DNA of 62,000 bases from Symbiodinium natans (GCA_905221605.1 CAJNDS010000022.1:1-62000); one strand, 5' to 3'; positions 24,547 to 42,690 are shown, counted from the stretch's first letter. Numbers and translations: made by a program. The notes: generated by a model from the letters alone, not told the origin.

Positions 24547-25908
24547 CTTACTTACAAAGGGGCAACGGCTTCTGGGAAGATCGAATAGCTATGTCACAAA
24601 GCCTATGTGCTTTACAGGATAAACATGAAATCCGACGAATCCTCACAAGCAAACGCTAGCGCAGACTTCTTCCAGTACGATTACAAACTCAAAACCCTGT
24701 GGAGAGAACGGGGCTAGAACTTTCCTTTGCTGAGGAGCTCATTCGTAGGAGGACTGGGGGTCAATCTCATGACAAAAGAGAGAGAAAGTTGTCAAGCGGG
24801 CCCGAACGTGTGGCTAGGGCGAGACTAGCGCGAAATTCCATTTTCATCACGACTACACCGACAGCTTGTGACTCGAGCTCCCCCGATTCAACGTGATTCC
24901 TGTATACTTCGCGAGCGAGCCGCCAATCCGGCCCCACCTTGATGTTTCCTTCAACACATAATAGTGGCCAGGGCTAAGACGAACGGTGTGGAGAAAGCCC
25001 TTCTGCGACGCTGCCCCAAACCCGTGCCCACTCTCGTCACGCTTGTCTCTCGCTAGTCCTCTAGTTAGACTGCTCAGCCGAGACGCTCTCGATGCGACCA
25101 GCCGGCCAGACCACAGGTTGGATGCTCATAAACCAGCACCTGTCACCACGAGCACCAAGCAACAAACATCTATCATACCTTGCTATGTCAGCTCTTGGCA
25201 GCTTGACAGTTGGACACCTCGCAGATAAGCTAGCGGCAAAACCCCGGCCCTGCCCTTCAACTCATGCCCTACTTATCTACTTATCCGCATGTCCTCATGC
25301 ATAATGGCGCTGACGATGCCAACTAAAACAAGGGAAAGCTGCGTACGCAAGATCCCTCCGAACCAAGCGGGCCTGTCCTGAAATGAAGGAAAATTGCACA
25401 TTTGGCACCTCCCTGCAACCTTCCAGGCGCACGGCCAGGCGTTGCGCCGAGCGCGGGCAGACGCTCACTTGAAGCACTCTCCGTGCTTCCTGGAGGGGGG
25501 TCTAGAGCTTACCTGAACACCTTCCAAAACTCTTATACGAACTGTAGCCCAAAAAAATGTTTGCTTCGATCATCCCAGCCCTCCTGCCGTTTTCGCTGCA
25601 GGCTTTTTGTCGTGGGGCAGTGGAACACTCCAGGAGTATACTCGGGCACTCTCTGCGGGCTTCTCAAAGATGTGGGCACTCGGGGGATGCTCGGAGGCAC
25701 TGCGTATCACTGCGTGTCTGGTTTTCTCAAGAGAATTCCTGGAGCGCCGACACCCAGAGAAGCTCTACTCTCTGCGGGTTTCTCTGGGCACTCCAGGGAT
25801 ACTCGCCACGGCACTCCCGGGCCAGGTTGACGAGAAGCCTAACAACCCATAGGCTAGCTAAAGTATGTGTCGCTTCTGCAAGTGAGTTTCGGGCAAGCTA
25901 GGCACGGT

Positions 25909-26475
25909 TTACCTGCCATGTTTGTTCACGATGCCTTCCGCCTGATGCGACTCTGCCTCTCCGTGCGCTATAGTTGCTTCGGAAGAACGCGACGTTAACA
26001 GACTTGAAAACATGCGAAAACTTGGCAGGGCTCCAAAGAAAAACGAATACACGGCGGAAACCCCAAACCCACAACGTCCGAAAACTGCTTTCATTATAAG
26101 CCAAGTAGTATAGAACCAAGCTCCAGCCCACCACAGCACAAATGAATTTAGCAACAAAAAAGCTGACGCTAGCCTTTCTGGGGTTGGCCCTGACCTTGCT
26201 GTGTGGCTCTCATCATGCCTTCCCTTCAAGCCATGTGAAATCCACAATTCGTCGCCTGCCCGGGAAGTGATACAACGCGGACCCCTGGCTCGACGCCGGC
26301 TGCAAAGACGCTGGTGTCCTGCGCTTTGTGCAGAAAGTGTCAACAGCTGAGTCAAACTGTCGAGTCTAGACCCCATCCTGGCCCTCGGTTTCGATAGAGA
26401 ATTCATGAAGAGGACCAAATCATGCAAGTATGATTTCGTACCACACCATCCTGATATAGACTCTGCTCTCAGCAT
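25909..26475 (-). CDS. Long open frame with two hydrophobic segments
   Basis: A single minus-strand frame of 188 codons. Its middle is Arg/Ser-rich; from residue about 107 it has two hydrophobic stretches (FLLLNSFVLWWAGAWFYTTW and VSAVYSFFFGALPSF) that could span a membrane. It is unusually long for a single exon here. No family is recognised, and a chance frame is possible. Confidence 0.3.
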   Translation of the reverse strand: MLRAESISGWCGTKSYLHDLVLFMNSLSKPRARMGSRLDSLTQLLTLSAQSAGHQRLCSRRRARGPRCITSRAGDELWISHGLKGRHDESHTARSGPTPERLASAFLLLNSFVLWWAGAWFYTTWLIMKAVFGRCGFGVSAVYSFFFGALPSFRMFSSLLTSRSSEATIAHGEAESHQAEGIVNKHGR

Positions 26476-26584
26476 CTCTCAACTGTTCGCGTCTCTCAGC
26501 CTGTTCGATCTCCGGCCTCGCCAAGCCGCGCTGCACCGATGCTGGCCGCAGCCCCGCCTCCGCCACGAGGAGAGGAGAGAGGCA

Positions 26585-26589
26585 AAAGG

Positions 26590-26628
<39 letters not shown>

Positions 26629-26658
26629 CGAGAGCGAGAGCGAGAGCGAGAGCGAGAG

Positions 26659-26690
<32 letters not shown>

Positions 26691-26735
26691 AGAGCGAGAG
26701 CGAGGGAGGGAAGGAGAGAGGGAGAGAGAACTTGC
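26585..26735 (+). repeat. (GA)n / (GAGAGC)n microsatellite
   Basis: About 150 bp of GAGAGA followed by GAGAGC and CAGAGC hexamers. Frames here give Glu-Arg or Glu-Ser dipeptides and are not genes. Confidence 0.95.
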
Positions 26736-26739
26736 AACC

Positions 26740-28230
26740 GCACTGAAAGCCTTTGAACCTGTTGAAACTATTTTAACCCTGTGAAAACCCTGGACTCGTT
26801 CACCCCTGAACTGCCTTGAGCTACCACTTCCGGCTCAGCTGTTCACAAGCAGCGACCTCGAACTGCGACTTCAACGAGGAATGCCGATCCGGTGGCCAGA
26901 AGGAGCTCGGAGCTCATCCAGTCGAGCGACATACCTGCCGATCGGATCTTGTCTTACGCGTTACAGTTTGTTGTAAGTTATCGCCAAAAAGTGCTCAGAT
27001 GACCATCAGGGAAGTCAATTGAAAGTCTACCCCGCAGCTTTCCTGGATAAACTCGCACTCATTGCACTCACTGAATCACCCTGGCCAGTCACTCTTGCCC
27101 GTGGTCTTCCGACGGCTATGCGCTTGCCCTTACATTCAACGCCCTGCGCCCTCGCCGCCTCCCGCACGCTTTGCATTCGTGAGGGGCTTCTCCGATTGAG
27201 CAGAGAGTTCTTTGGTCCTGTGCAGAAAGCCCTGCCTAGTTCAGGGCCTGCAAGCGGCGCGCCCAGGCCAATCACAGCTGCGACCTCGGACTTCAGCGAT
27301 ATCGGCGTGTGCAAGAGGCTGCGAAATAGATTTGTTTCCAGCTGGAGCTGAGGTTGGGCTGAGGTTGGTGCCTCCCAAGTTCGAGTGCTCCAAAGCCGGA
27401 CGCAGGGCTCCCTGTCTCCTTGGCAGTGTAGCACCTGGGCATGAGCTTTCCACAGCTTTCCATAGTTTTCCCTGTGGCGCAATGCAAAGATACGCAAGGC
27501 GCGACTGAAGAATTCCAGGGGCCAGGCTGCCAACAGCGAGGCGTCTGGAGACCATGCAAGGCACCTCGCCAGGCCTGAGGACCGAATTCAAGACTCGAAG
27601 CAGTGACTCAGTGGGTGTCCGTGTGTGCGTCCCGTTTCTTTGCTTTTGTTGTAAACACACGGGATATCGCGAGCATGTCCTATGTCCTGTGTCCTACCAC
27701 AGGCAGCCCTCCTCAGGTTGCCTCCACTGCACCATCGTTGCAGGCGCATGAACTGACCCGGAAGCACCTTCGCAGACCAATCTTGCAACAGCAAAGCCAG
27801 CAAAGCTGTTGCGAAGCTAGAGCACACTATCCATCTTTGGCTTCATTCGCCTCGGCCTAAGGAGATTTTCATGGGATGCCCCAGAGGCCCTTCCAAGAGT
27901 CCCTGCACGCCCTGCTCCTGAATACAGAAAAGCAGGAAGATCACCATCACACCGTGCCAAGAGAAATGAGCCCTCAGCTGCGCCTGTCGTTCTTCTCACG
28001 GCCCTCAACAAACCCTGACAGCCCTGACCCCCTAGAAGTACTTCTGTCACCTGTCCGAGGAGGCATCCAGGCCTGCTCACCGACAAGTGCGCTGTGTGGT
28101 CCAAGTATATGAACCTCAACAACTCTACAGACTCTACAGGCTCAAGCTGCAACAGCACACAGACTTCTAGAACGCAAGGTTCAGTTCTTTTCTGGTGGCA
28201 ATAGGTCGCACCAGCATTCTCCACCAAACT
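26740..28230. other. Unassigned
   Basis: A minus-strand frame at 27027-27533 is open for 168 codons (LFRSLLHTPISLKSEVAAVI near the middle) but overlaps other open frames of similar quality. I cannot decide whether it is coding; it could hold downstream exons of the WD40-like gene. Confidence 0.25.
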
Positions 28231-28239
28231 CACGATCTC

Positions 28240-29240
28240 GGTGCTCTTTGGCTCTTTGCTGGTATCCACCTGGGCCTCTGACAACACCCAGCGGGCCAGT
28301 GGCTGCCAGTGCTCGGCCGTCCGGAGACCAATCCAGGGCCGAGGAGGCAAAGGCCTCCGGTTGCTTTGCTTTTTTCGGCAGATCGCGCCATTTCCATCCC
28401 GCATTTCAAGCAGCCTCTCCCTGCAGCGACCATATTCGCTGCCAGCTGCCTTTGCGGCGCCAGAAGCAGAGACCCAAAGGTCCAGCCACCTCGCGGGCAG
28501 CGCATGTCAGCTGAGACCGGGCTCCTGACCCGAAAAGCATCAGAATCCCTCAGACAAACACTTCGAGATCTTTGGCATGTGCCGAGACACAGCCAGGCTG
28601 GTCAGGTCGCAGGGTTGCCAAGCGGCAGCGGCGACTGGCCACACACCATCCTCAGCACTGGCTGCAGGAGAACCAAGGTGAGTGAAGAAAATGCGCCTTT
28701 TACACAAGGACCCTCAAGACTTCAGCAAGTTCTCCCTGCTCCTTGCGCCCTCTTTGTCCGAGCAGCTCCTTGCACATGAAGATGCTCTGTGGATTCGCCG
28801 ACCAGGCCTCATCATGCAAAAAACCCTACGAGTAAATCATGTGGCGAGACCTTTCAAGCATACTAGCAGCTAATCAGCAGAAATGGCAATTGCTTCCGCA
28901 AGGCATGATGTCCTAGATAACACTGACAAACGTTGGCAGAGACCTGAGGACCCCGCTGTGAACCGCGACGTGCCCCGCGGGCGAAATTGAGGCCAAGCAG
29001 GCGGCATCTGGATGCCAAGTCAGAGCTGGCCGAAGGCTTGGGATGCTTCCTGCAGGTGCATCTCAAGTGGTTCAAGAGAAGGTCAGCAAAGCGCGGTACC
29101 CGCAGGAGTTTCACCAGGCCTGTCCGCTCAGGCCGTGCGATAGCTGGAGCGACTGAACCACGACGCCAGGCGAGGGTCCACAGCGTTGTCAGCACAGACC
29201 TTGGTCCATTGGCTACCCACTTCATGTCCACATATTGCAC
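28240..29240 (-). CDS. Probable WD40-repeat protein (partial)
   Basis: Two fragments on the minus strand look like WD40 blades. Near 29.0 kb the frame reads PALTWHPDAACLASISPAGH. Near 28.33 kb it reads ASSALDWSPDGRALAATG. The pattern hydrophobic-x-W-x-P-D/x-G-x-x-L-A-x/S is typical of blade strands b-c. A third candidate near 28.63 kb reads VAAAAWQPCDLTSLAVS. Between them the frames change, as expected for introns, but I did not resolve the splice sites. WD40 propellers act as protein-interaction scaffolds; the specific role cannot be told. The gene may extend beyond these limits. Confidence 0.55.
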
Positions 29241-29729
29241 ATTGCATTCCTGCCTCTAGTCCAACAACACGGGCCGCAACAAAGATGCGGTGCTAGCAGA
29301 GATGCCAACTGTGACAACTTGAATAATCTGTTCGGCTTCGACTTTGGCAGAACATGGAAGATCTTATGGCGTCTGCTCAGCTCAGCTGAGTAGCATTAAC
29401 ATGGAGAGGAGGTGATGAAGCAACATCCAGCATTGAAAGTGCCAGTATTGCCGCAAGAAAGCTCCTCACGATACGTCAAACATAGAACATGACATGGAAA
29501 TGCAGCGCAGCGCGGATGTGAATGTGGGAGTGTTCTCATTCCTCTCATCTCTCTCTTTTCTTTCTTTCGTTGGAGGGGCTTCAGGGGGTTTCCCCCCTGG
29601 CGCAAGTTGCCCTCTTCATTTTTGTCAGCAGGCTCGCCCACCTCCGCAAGGGAAAGGACCCAGCACGGCGGCCAAGCGGTCTCTCCTTCGTGCTTGCTTC
29701 CTGTATGTTGTGGGACTTCGGGGAAGATG

Positions 29730-30170
29730 GTTCTCTTTCTCTGTCTCTGTCTCTTTCTGCACGCATGCAAGTTTCTTTGTCCTTCCTTATTTCCTTATTC
29801 TTCCTTTCTTCGTTCTTACTTCGGCTTGGAGGGGAAGATCCCCTCATGCAGTCCTCGGGCCGTGGGGACACACAACCTCTGTCTTTATTTCTTTGGTTCT
29901 TTCTTTGTGTCTTTCTTTGTTTCTTTCTTTGTTTCGTTTTTTCTTTCGTTCTTTCTTTTTTTCCTTGTTCTTTCTTTCTTTTCATCTTTCTTTCTTTGTT
30001 CCTTTTTTTCTCTCTCCACACGCTTAGCGCCCCCCGGGGGGAGCTGCCCCCAAGGGGGGAGCTGACCCGAAAGGCGCGGGAAGTCCCATGTCCTGCTCTT
30101 TCTTTCTTTCTCCCTGCTTAAGAGGGTCGCCTCTCTCTCTCTCTCCCTCTTTCGCTGTGTATCTCTGCAG
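29730..30170 (+). repeat. Pyrimidine-rich (CTTT/TTTC) tract
   Basis: About 440 bp dominated by TTTCTTTC, TTTGTTTC and CTCTCT. At 30027-30063 it includes GC-rich inverted pieces (GCCCCCCGGGGGGAGC). No gene is visible; Phe/Leu/Ser-rich or Lys/Arg-rich frames are artefacts. Confidence 0.9.
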
Positions 30171-30174
30171 CATC

Positions 30175-31470
30175 CTGCGTGTCCAAGTCGAAGCGAGAAG
30201 AATGCCTGCCATACTGACAAGTGGATCTTGAGTCCGAGCATTGCATGATTGGCCGACGTCATTGCTTCTCGGCTGGACTAGGTGACTAGGACTAGGTCGT
30301 TGCAGTCTTCAGGCTGTTGGCAGAACTTCGAAACCGCAACAAATGGCAAATGCCGCACTTCGGTCCTGCTCAGCGTCGAGGCGCAGGACTATCGTGTGCG
30401 ATACCTTTGGCGCATGAGCCAAGCGGCCCTTCTGCAGTTCACTCGACACGGGATGCTCTCTTTTGAAGCGGACCTGCTGCGCCAGGCGGAAGCCCTCTGG
30501 AGCTGACTGCGCGGGGCCACACACTGGCGCAAAGGCCTGCAAAGTGCTAATTTGCCGCCGCGCATCAAAATCTTAAAATCTTACTCTTCTGTTTGCAAGC
30601 ATATATTGGCCGTTGGCATGTCCGAGCTTGAATGACAGAATGAAGCCCACTTCATGCCCCTGAAAAACTCGCCATGAACTGCTTCCGACAGATGGGTCGG
30701 AGCAGAAAAACCTTGAGGCTGGCACGAAGCACTGCCTGGTAGGCAGAACCTTTCCAGCATTGTGAGAGCATGTTTGTGGCAACAGGTGCATGGAGCTGCT
30801 GTGCAGGGGCTCTCATGGCATCTGGACACTCACATGTGGCACTGGTCTCAAACGAACTTTGATTTAAGACAAAACAGTTGGTTCAATAGGCGCTCCATCT
30901 GCCACCCTCAAGTCACGCCGACTGTCGACAGGCGCACCAGACTAGCTGACTAGTTCAGCACCCATCTCTGGTGGACAGGCATCACCATTGAAGGGGCGAA
31001 GTCTAAACAGCAAGATAGAGTTGTCATCATGTTGCTTCCAATGCATTTTTGAAACGCTGCGATTCTGGCACCCTCAATGTGCTGCTCACAGAATCGACTC
31101 CAGAATCAATCTCACAGGTCTATGTCTAAGAGCCTGTGGAGGCAAAGCAAAAACTGGCCGGCACTTTCTCGTCCAACCTTGACCAAGGCAACTAGTAGCT
31201 TACACATCACCGTGGTATTCTAACCGCAGGACCTACCAGTTTACTACAGAGTGGGTACCCTTAAATGGGCCGTACCATGACGACGAATCCATATGACTGT
31301 TTCCATCCTGTTACCTCGTGAAGCCATTTAGGCTTCAAGCGGATGAGCCCTTGCCTGGCCGCGACCGCTCTCACCCATAGCCTCCCAGGCTGGACAAGGC
31401 TTGACACACACGATTAGAGTTCTGTGCTTCACGTATTTTCATGTCATTGCACTGCAGCGGATCTTCGCGC
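30175..31470. other. No supported gene; region downstream of V-ATPase A
   Basis: The sequence after the V-ATPase stop codon should hold its 3' UTR and polyadenylation site, but I see no marker that locates them. A coding-like piece near 30.4 kb is not convincing. Confidence 0.3.
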
Positions 31471-31471
31471 C

Positions 31472-36418
<4,947 letters not shown>

Positions 36419-37729
36419 CTGGCAGGATCAAGCCTCCCCGAGCCTCTTGAAAGCTTCAACCTTCGGAAACTTGCCCAGGCCGGCCTGTGGCCGACATGAT
36501 GTCAAAATTTGGAGAGGCAAAAAGCTCAGGAAGGCTGAAACTGTAAGGAAACTCCTGTCTTTTTTGAGCCCTGGTCTGCAGGGAAAATCAACATTACAAG
36601 GCTGATCACAGAATCTGGCAAACTGCTGCGTGCTGAGTAGTCTGAGTAGTATGAATCTCGAGACTCGAGACCCCGACCTGGGAACCGTAGAGACCCGTTT
36701 GATCTCCACGGTTGCTGACAAACTCCCCCTCGCGGCTCTCGTACAGCGTGTCCTGCCAGAACATGTGCAGCAGCTACAATTGTGGCCGAATCGAAGCCGA
36801 ATCGAAGCCGCAGCCCTGTCATTGATATACCCTGAAATCCTAGGACTCTCGGCTTGCAACTTTGGGCAATCACCAGATGCACCAGCCTGGTCATCTGGCA
36901 CCCTGCGACAGCGAGCATGCCATTGAGCGCTTGTGGGCGCAACCTGCGTCAGCCATTTTGCCCCAACAGTTGCGGCGCTCATATTTCAATACGGTTGAAC
37001 CCAGACACTGCACCCCCAAATCGAAAAGCGGCATTTTGCAGAAGCGAACATGACAAGGCAGCTCCAAGCGAGCACTTCCTGTAGGCAGTCCCTTCGGGCT
37101 CCTTCGTAGGGGAACCCAAACTGGATCAAACATGATCCGAGCTGTGGGATGATGTGGGGTGAGCTGTGAGACGGCCCAGCACTTAAAAGGCGGACCTTCA
37201 AAGCGACTCTGTGCTCATCCCAAGCCTGGCTCCGGGGGCCCCGTGGGCCCCGTTTTTGCCCGTGGGCCCCTGTGCCCGGCTGGGTGACAGCTTCCTTTTA
37301 AGCACCTTCCACCTCTTGTCTGCTGCTTTTGCAATTAAAAAAGCACGTGACACATTTTTTGACACATTCTTTTGACCCAAGATCACCGGTCCCGGAAGCT
37401 GCGTCTGTAGGACAGTCAGATAAAACGGGACAAGTGAATTCGGTGTGCCGGCTCTCCCTGTACAATCAAAGCATGTTGGGCACCCGGCAAGCTACTTCGT
37501 GGACTTGCAAGGAAGAGGCCTCCAGGAGGCACTCTTTACCCAAGTGCCCCCGGGGTTGCCTCGGGCTTCGTGCCCCGACAAAAGGCAGGAAGCGACCCCC
37601 GTTGGTTGAATCAACTCCTGGGAGTGACGCGCAGCTTCATCGCTACCAGAAAGCGCTCCTGCTCCGAAACAGCGCCTCTCAGCACAGGTCCCGACACATG
37701 TGTGATCATGTGTGTTTACATAGATATCC

Positions 37730-40700
37730 CTACTGATGTTCGCTGCCACTGCCTCCACGCTCGAGGTCCATGGGGCCCATCGTGCCACCCGAGTTGATGC
37801 CACGAAAGTTCTTGGGGTTGGTGTCCGAAGCCTCTCGCTCTCTCTCTCCATTTCTGTCACGTGCAGTGAACGGAAGAACGGAAGCCACGGACACGCAGCC
37901 GAGGCCTTGATGGTTGTGTCCATCAGACTGTCATATGGGGGAGCCAAGGAAAAGCTGAACTTGTGGAGCAAGTGTGACAAAATCAGCCTCATCTCCTGAG
38001 CTGGACATCCAGCATGGAGCGACCCGAAGCGACACATCGAGCCAAAGAGGACAGACTCATCGAATGGTGTGTAGGTGCGAGGCAGATGCTTTCCAGCGCT
38101 CGGGCAACTTTTTGCGGGGGAGACAGACTCGGCTTCTTATGGCCTTGACTAGGCTGGAAGGTGTAAGTACGCGAGCATGTCCCAAACGAGCTCCAAATGT
38201 GGGGAGAAAAAGCAATGCTGCATCTGCAGGCAACCTGGAGCAAAATGCGTCCCGAGCATTCAGCAGCTCTGAGCCGCTGTGAATTTTGTAAGCCCAAAGT
38301 GTTGCAGCCTAGAGGCCATCTGCGCAAAGTTCTTCCCCAAGCAGCTGCGCGGATTGTGCGCGAAAGGCGAGAAGCGGGCGGATTGAGGGGTCCGTGCGGC
38401 CATCGGGCAACCCACGCGGGCGAGCTCCTGGCGCTTGAAGGCAGAAGGCCCTCGCAAGCAGAACAGCACCAGACAAATACCCACGCTGTGAAAGCCCGCA
38501 CCTCCGAAGCAAAGCTTCGCCATGGGTTGAAAGTGTCCTGAGCACTGGCCGAGATGCTTTAAACGTGGGAAAAGCTGCGAGGTCATCTGGTGTCAAGCTG
38601 GCAAGTAAGAGCATGATGTTCAATGTGGAGTCTCCGCATCTGCACCCCACAGCTCTGGGTTGCGGTGTCGACACCTCGGACACGAATCGATGAGAAGCCG
38701 CACATGCTAGTCAGCTGCTAAACTGTAAGCTTCGCAGGCCCGTCCGAGAACGCCACCAGTTGCTGATGGTCACCAAAGTGCCCTTAGGAAGAGTGACCTG
38801 CCATGGGCATTTAGCCAAGGAGGGTAGAACCGAAACAGCATGAATCGAGTTAAGGAAGGCAGCAGAAAATTCTCCCAAGGTCCCAGGACAACCTCGAGGA
38901 CGACATCTATGCAAAATTGGGTAGCTGTTCATGGACTTGCGCCACTTCCCGACTAGGACAGCTTGCGGTCTACCAAACTTGAGATCAGGGACGCAAAATC
39001 TAAGCATCACGTGTTCACTCGAAGGAGTAACGGAACAATTTACGAACCACGTGCCTGCTTCCCACCTTGGCCATTGAGCTCGTCCGCAAACCTCGCAAAG
39101 AATGAACAGCTCGCTTGCATCGTGCCCACCAGGTGCGACATGGATAGCTGGCAGGGCTGATTCTACAACTTCTGTAGTTCAGTCAGATTCCTTGCTGGAA
39201 GGGACTAAGTGCCCAGCTGCAGCTGCCGGAAAGTCCCGTTGGCCACTGCAGGCCACAAGCGAAGCGTCCTTAGTTTGGAGAAGCTAGGGAGGAGGAAACC
39301 GAAAGGCCACCGAGAGAATCACTCAGTAATGCATCGGTCCAGGATGTTGAACTTGCTCAAGTCCTGAACACCCATGGACAAGCGCGTGGCTTGGGAGAGA
39401 CACCTCAACATCCCCGCTCCTGATATGTCGGGTCGCGCCCCTTGAGGCACTTAAAGAAATGGTCAACTTCCTCCTGCTCGGGGTCATTGGAGCCACCGCA
39501 AGTAACATGGCCGATAGCTATCAGACGAACAAGAGAAGTGGACTCTAAATCCACAGGCCTGCACCTTGCCCTGGATGTCCGGATGGCGCGCGAGCTCAAA
39601 AAGCAACCAGGTCATGGTGTGGCCTTCACTCGGAGCTGCACAGTGAGTGATGCTTGACTACCCGAATCTTCCCGACCTGTTGTGTCGTGGCCAGCAAAGA
39701 GGATCAAGAGCATGTTCCTTAGTGACTGTCAAGACGTGAATAAATACAAAAAAATTACCGCCTGGAGGCGGTGACGACTCTGTGCCGAGTATCCCATAGT
39801 CAGTGCTTGCATCGAACTTGCCCGTTTGCAGGGCTCTTGACAAAGGGCCTGTCACCAATATTGGCATGTTTCGAGTCAGCTCTCAGTTCTACCCGTCTCT
39901 GCACGATGCAGCATGCCTCGAACTGGACATCCGTCCGAGGGAAGACCTGCAACGCTCCCAGTTTGTTCAGCTTCCATTGCATGCTGGGCATCCTGGCCTA
40001 AGGTTTGATCCTCTTGTGCCACCTTCATGATCTCTTTCCTGAGTTGGCTCATGTTGAACAGAGTATCCCATGCAGCGAAGCTTTTTGTGCAGTGCTGATG
40101 CTGCTGAAGCTCATCGCGTAGCTCAAATCGCCGACAGTGCCTTCTGGATGGAACATAAAGGTTTTCCGGATGCCTGGGCTGGCCCAAGCCCAACAGCCAC
40201 ACCTGCCGTGTCTGCCGTGCAAGTGCTGGCGGGCTGCCTTTGTTGGTCTCCTCCATTAAAGTCTCCGGGGCTCCAAGGAGTGCCAATTGCAGCTGGGCCT
40301 GGGCCTCATGCCTGAGGTCAACTAAACCCATGGGCGCCCAGCTCAAACTGCTGCAAGCAGCAGCACCCTCACAGCACCCACACAGAGCATCAGTCTAACA
40401 CAGGGCGTGCAGGGCGGTATGCCCGCCCTGCATCTCTGATGCCCAACAGTCAGCATTCAACGTCCAAAGCCAAGAAAGGCGACATGCTGGATCAGTCTCC
40501 TTGGCAAGCCCTCCGGCTGCAAACAAGTCGCAACAGGAAGTCGCTCATGTCGACCGGGTTTCCATCTTTGGCCAGGTTGTTCAACAAAAGTGTTTTTGCT
40601 TTGAGGTAGGAGAAAGATCATTGTCAAAAGACACGAGACGTGCCTTTGGCCAGGCTACCCAATCGATTGGCACAGTCCTTCACGTCACTTGCCCGCTCTT

Positions 40701-41440
40701 TCCGTGCGGCAAGCTTTGCAGGCTGCACGAATAGCACATCGAGGTGGCCTTTGCACGTGCCAGGGAGACCGGCAATATCTCTGCAAGCGACCTCATGGGG
40801 CAGGCAGCTTCAGCTGTTGGATTACTTAGCTTAGAAAGCGAGATGTGTCCGTGAACCCGCAGTGCATCGGCAGGTGATTGAGGCTGCTGCGAGAGAGGTA
40901 GGAAGGCCTCAAGGAGGTGCTGCCGTTGCTCCCGCCAATGCCTGGGCGCCGGGAAGTGTGCACAAGCTGCAAAATGTGGAGCTCGGAGTCTGCAGAACCC
41001 ATGCCTTTAGCAGACGATGGCGAGCAATGAACACATTCTAACGGGCTCAGGCTGATGATTCTTGCATTGGTGTGACGATTGAGACCACAACTGAGAAAAA
41101 CATCATGCCCCTGTGGCACTCAAGGCAAGATGCTCATTGTCTGTGGTCGAGATGACGCTGTCCATCAGGACTGGCAGAAGTGTGAATGTCTAATACGACG
41201 ACAACCCACTGTTTGAGTTCTTTGTGTTTAGGCCACTCAGTAGGCTCTACATGATCCGAGTGCCGTGCCTCCAAAGTTTGGCTCCTTACGCACGTGAATA
41301 CGGGCCAGTCGTTCAGCGTCTTCAGGGTTGGCCACAATGACGCGTGCCGTAACCTTCTGCACCTTGGGAGGGAGGCTTTGTGCATCTTTGTGCACACAAT
41401 TGCCAGTCCTGGCTTCCAGCCTACCGAGTCTGCCGAGGCC
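37730..41440 (-). CDS. Cytochrome P450 monooxygenase (multi-exon)
   Basis: Haem-thiolate monooxygenase; substrate unknown. Exon fragments occur in family order on the minus strand: near 41.38 kb ARVIVANPEDAERLARI (N-terminal beta region); near 40.94 kb HWREQRQHLLEAFLPLS (C-helix WxxxR); near 40.69 kb AARKERASDVKDCANRL; near 40.54 kb KDGNPVDMSDFLLRLVC; near 39.61 kb GHTMTWLLFELARHPDIQ (I-helix); near 39.46 kb KCLKGRDPTYQ; near 39.34 kb LSKFNILDRCITE joined to TLRLWPAVANGTFRQLQ near 39.26 kb, giving the K-helix ExxR as ETLR; near 38.79 kb VTLPKGTLVTISNW; near 38.67 kb CRHRNPELWGAD; an exon ending 38317 with the haem loop FSPFAHNPRSCLGKNFAQM, Cys ligand included; 37995-37906 EMRLILSHLLHKFSFSL; and 37831-37730, ending GGSGSEHQ and TAG. 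The family Gly two before the Arg of the haem loop is Asn-Pro here (FxxxNPRSCLG). The N-terminal membrane anchor and start were not located. P450 family not assigned. Confidence 0.92.
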
Positions 41441-42229
41441 CAAGCCATTGCGCTGTCCAAAGGTGTCATCTGCTTGTCGGGACTGAGCTTCTCCGTGACT
41501 CTGCTGTGGATGACAACTGTCGGCACCGCAATGTTGCTCCCGAGGCCCTTGTCACCATAGCCTGGGGACACAACATGCACCCTGCATGCACCCGACCATC
41601 CTGACGTGTCCGAGCAATGGCAGCGCATGCTGCGCGGCATCTCGCCGTGGTAGACAGCATGAGCTTCTGAAGGGGCGCACCGCGCATTGAATGAACCCCC
41701 AACTCAAACTCATGTCTGTGTGCCGCTGCCATGCTCAAGCTCCTTCTGTCTCCTGTGCAGTCGGGGCACGCTCCTGGTAGGCAGCATAGAGCCTTAAGTC
41801 TCAGACTGCAAAGGAAGCAAAATTCTCCAAGGAGCATGCCTTGCTGCTGCGAGCCGAAGAGAAGCATAACCATATAGAACAAGGGACTGCAGCTGGATAC
41901 CTTCTTGGTTTGCAATCCAATCCAGTTCCAGAAGCCGCAATTTCTCCTTCCATGCATTTTGCAAACGGTTGCAAGCTGCATGTGCCCGATACAATTGCGC
42001 GCACAAATTGAGGGATTCTCAGGACTCTCCACAGATCGCTGTTTCCTCGCGGGTGTTGGCATCAGCCCAAGGTCCGGGAAGAAGGTAAAGCGGCGCCAGC
42101 CTGCCCTTCGCCTTCCAGAACAGGGACATGAGAGGGAACGCGGGGCAACGCATGGCAACGCATGGCAAGCTGTGGGTTTGCGGATCACACCTCTGCTCTG
42201 TCCAAGTCCTTGCCCAAACCCGTGCCTCA

Positions 42230-42690
42230 GCGCAAGGAGCTCCAGATACTTCCCATCCCAGAGTCACTGGCAACTACAGCTGCGGACTCCAATAGCTTTG
42301 CCAAGCTGCGTTTGGCATAGGGCGGCTGCTGCATGAGCACTTCATGCCTCAATGGGTTTGCTCGTGGTGTGCGGCTGCTGTGGTAGCAAGAAAGCCTGGA
42401 ATGCCAAGTCGTGCCAAGACACAATGTCATGGATGGCATCTCGCCAGTAGTGCGAAGCCTGCCAAGTCTGCGTGCATCCGATGTGGATACAAACCTACAA
42501 CCACGGCATATACCGAACTACCAGACAGGCCTGTGCACGTCCATGATATACGCCTTGACAATGTCCACAAACTTATTCTTCCTGGCACGGAGCACTGCAG
42601 CATCCTCGTCAACAGCCCGCCGAAACGATCCTTGCAGGAAGACTTTGGGGGAAGCCTCTGCTTCGCTTCTTCTGTCGCTTGTGCTGAAGC
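42230..42690 (-). CDS. Two coding-like exons, unknown function
   Basis: Near 42.6 kb the minus-strand frame reads VFLQGSFRRAVDEDAAVLRA then RKNKFVDIVKAYIMDVH. Near 42.3 kb it reads RHEVLMQQPPYAKRSLAKLL then ESAAVVASDSGM. Both look coding. They lie just upstream of the P450 exons on the same strand but match no P450 region, so they more likely end a separate gene. Confidence 0.4.

Noticed and set aside
29494-30262. Phe/Leu/Ser-rich plus-strand frames resembling membrane proteins
   Set aside because: Pyrimidine-rich simple sequence; three frames are open at once.
36940-36965. Spliced-leader relict (AGCCATTTTG)
   Set aside because: Only about 10 bases match the dinoflagellate spliced leader as I remember it, and the following bases differ.
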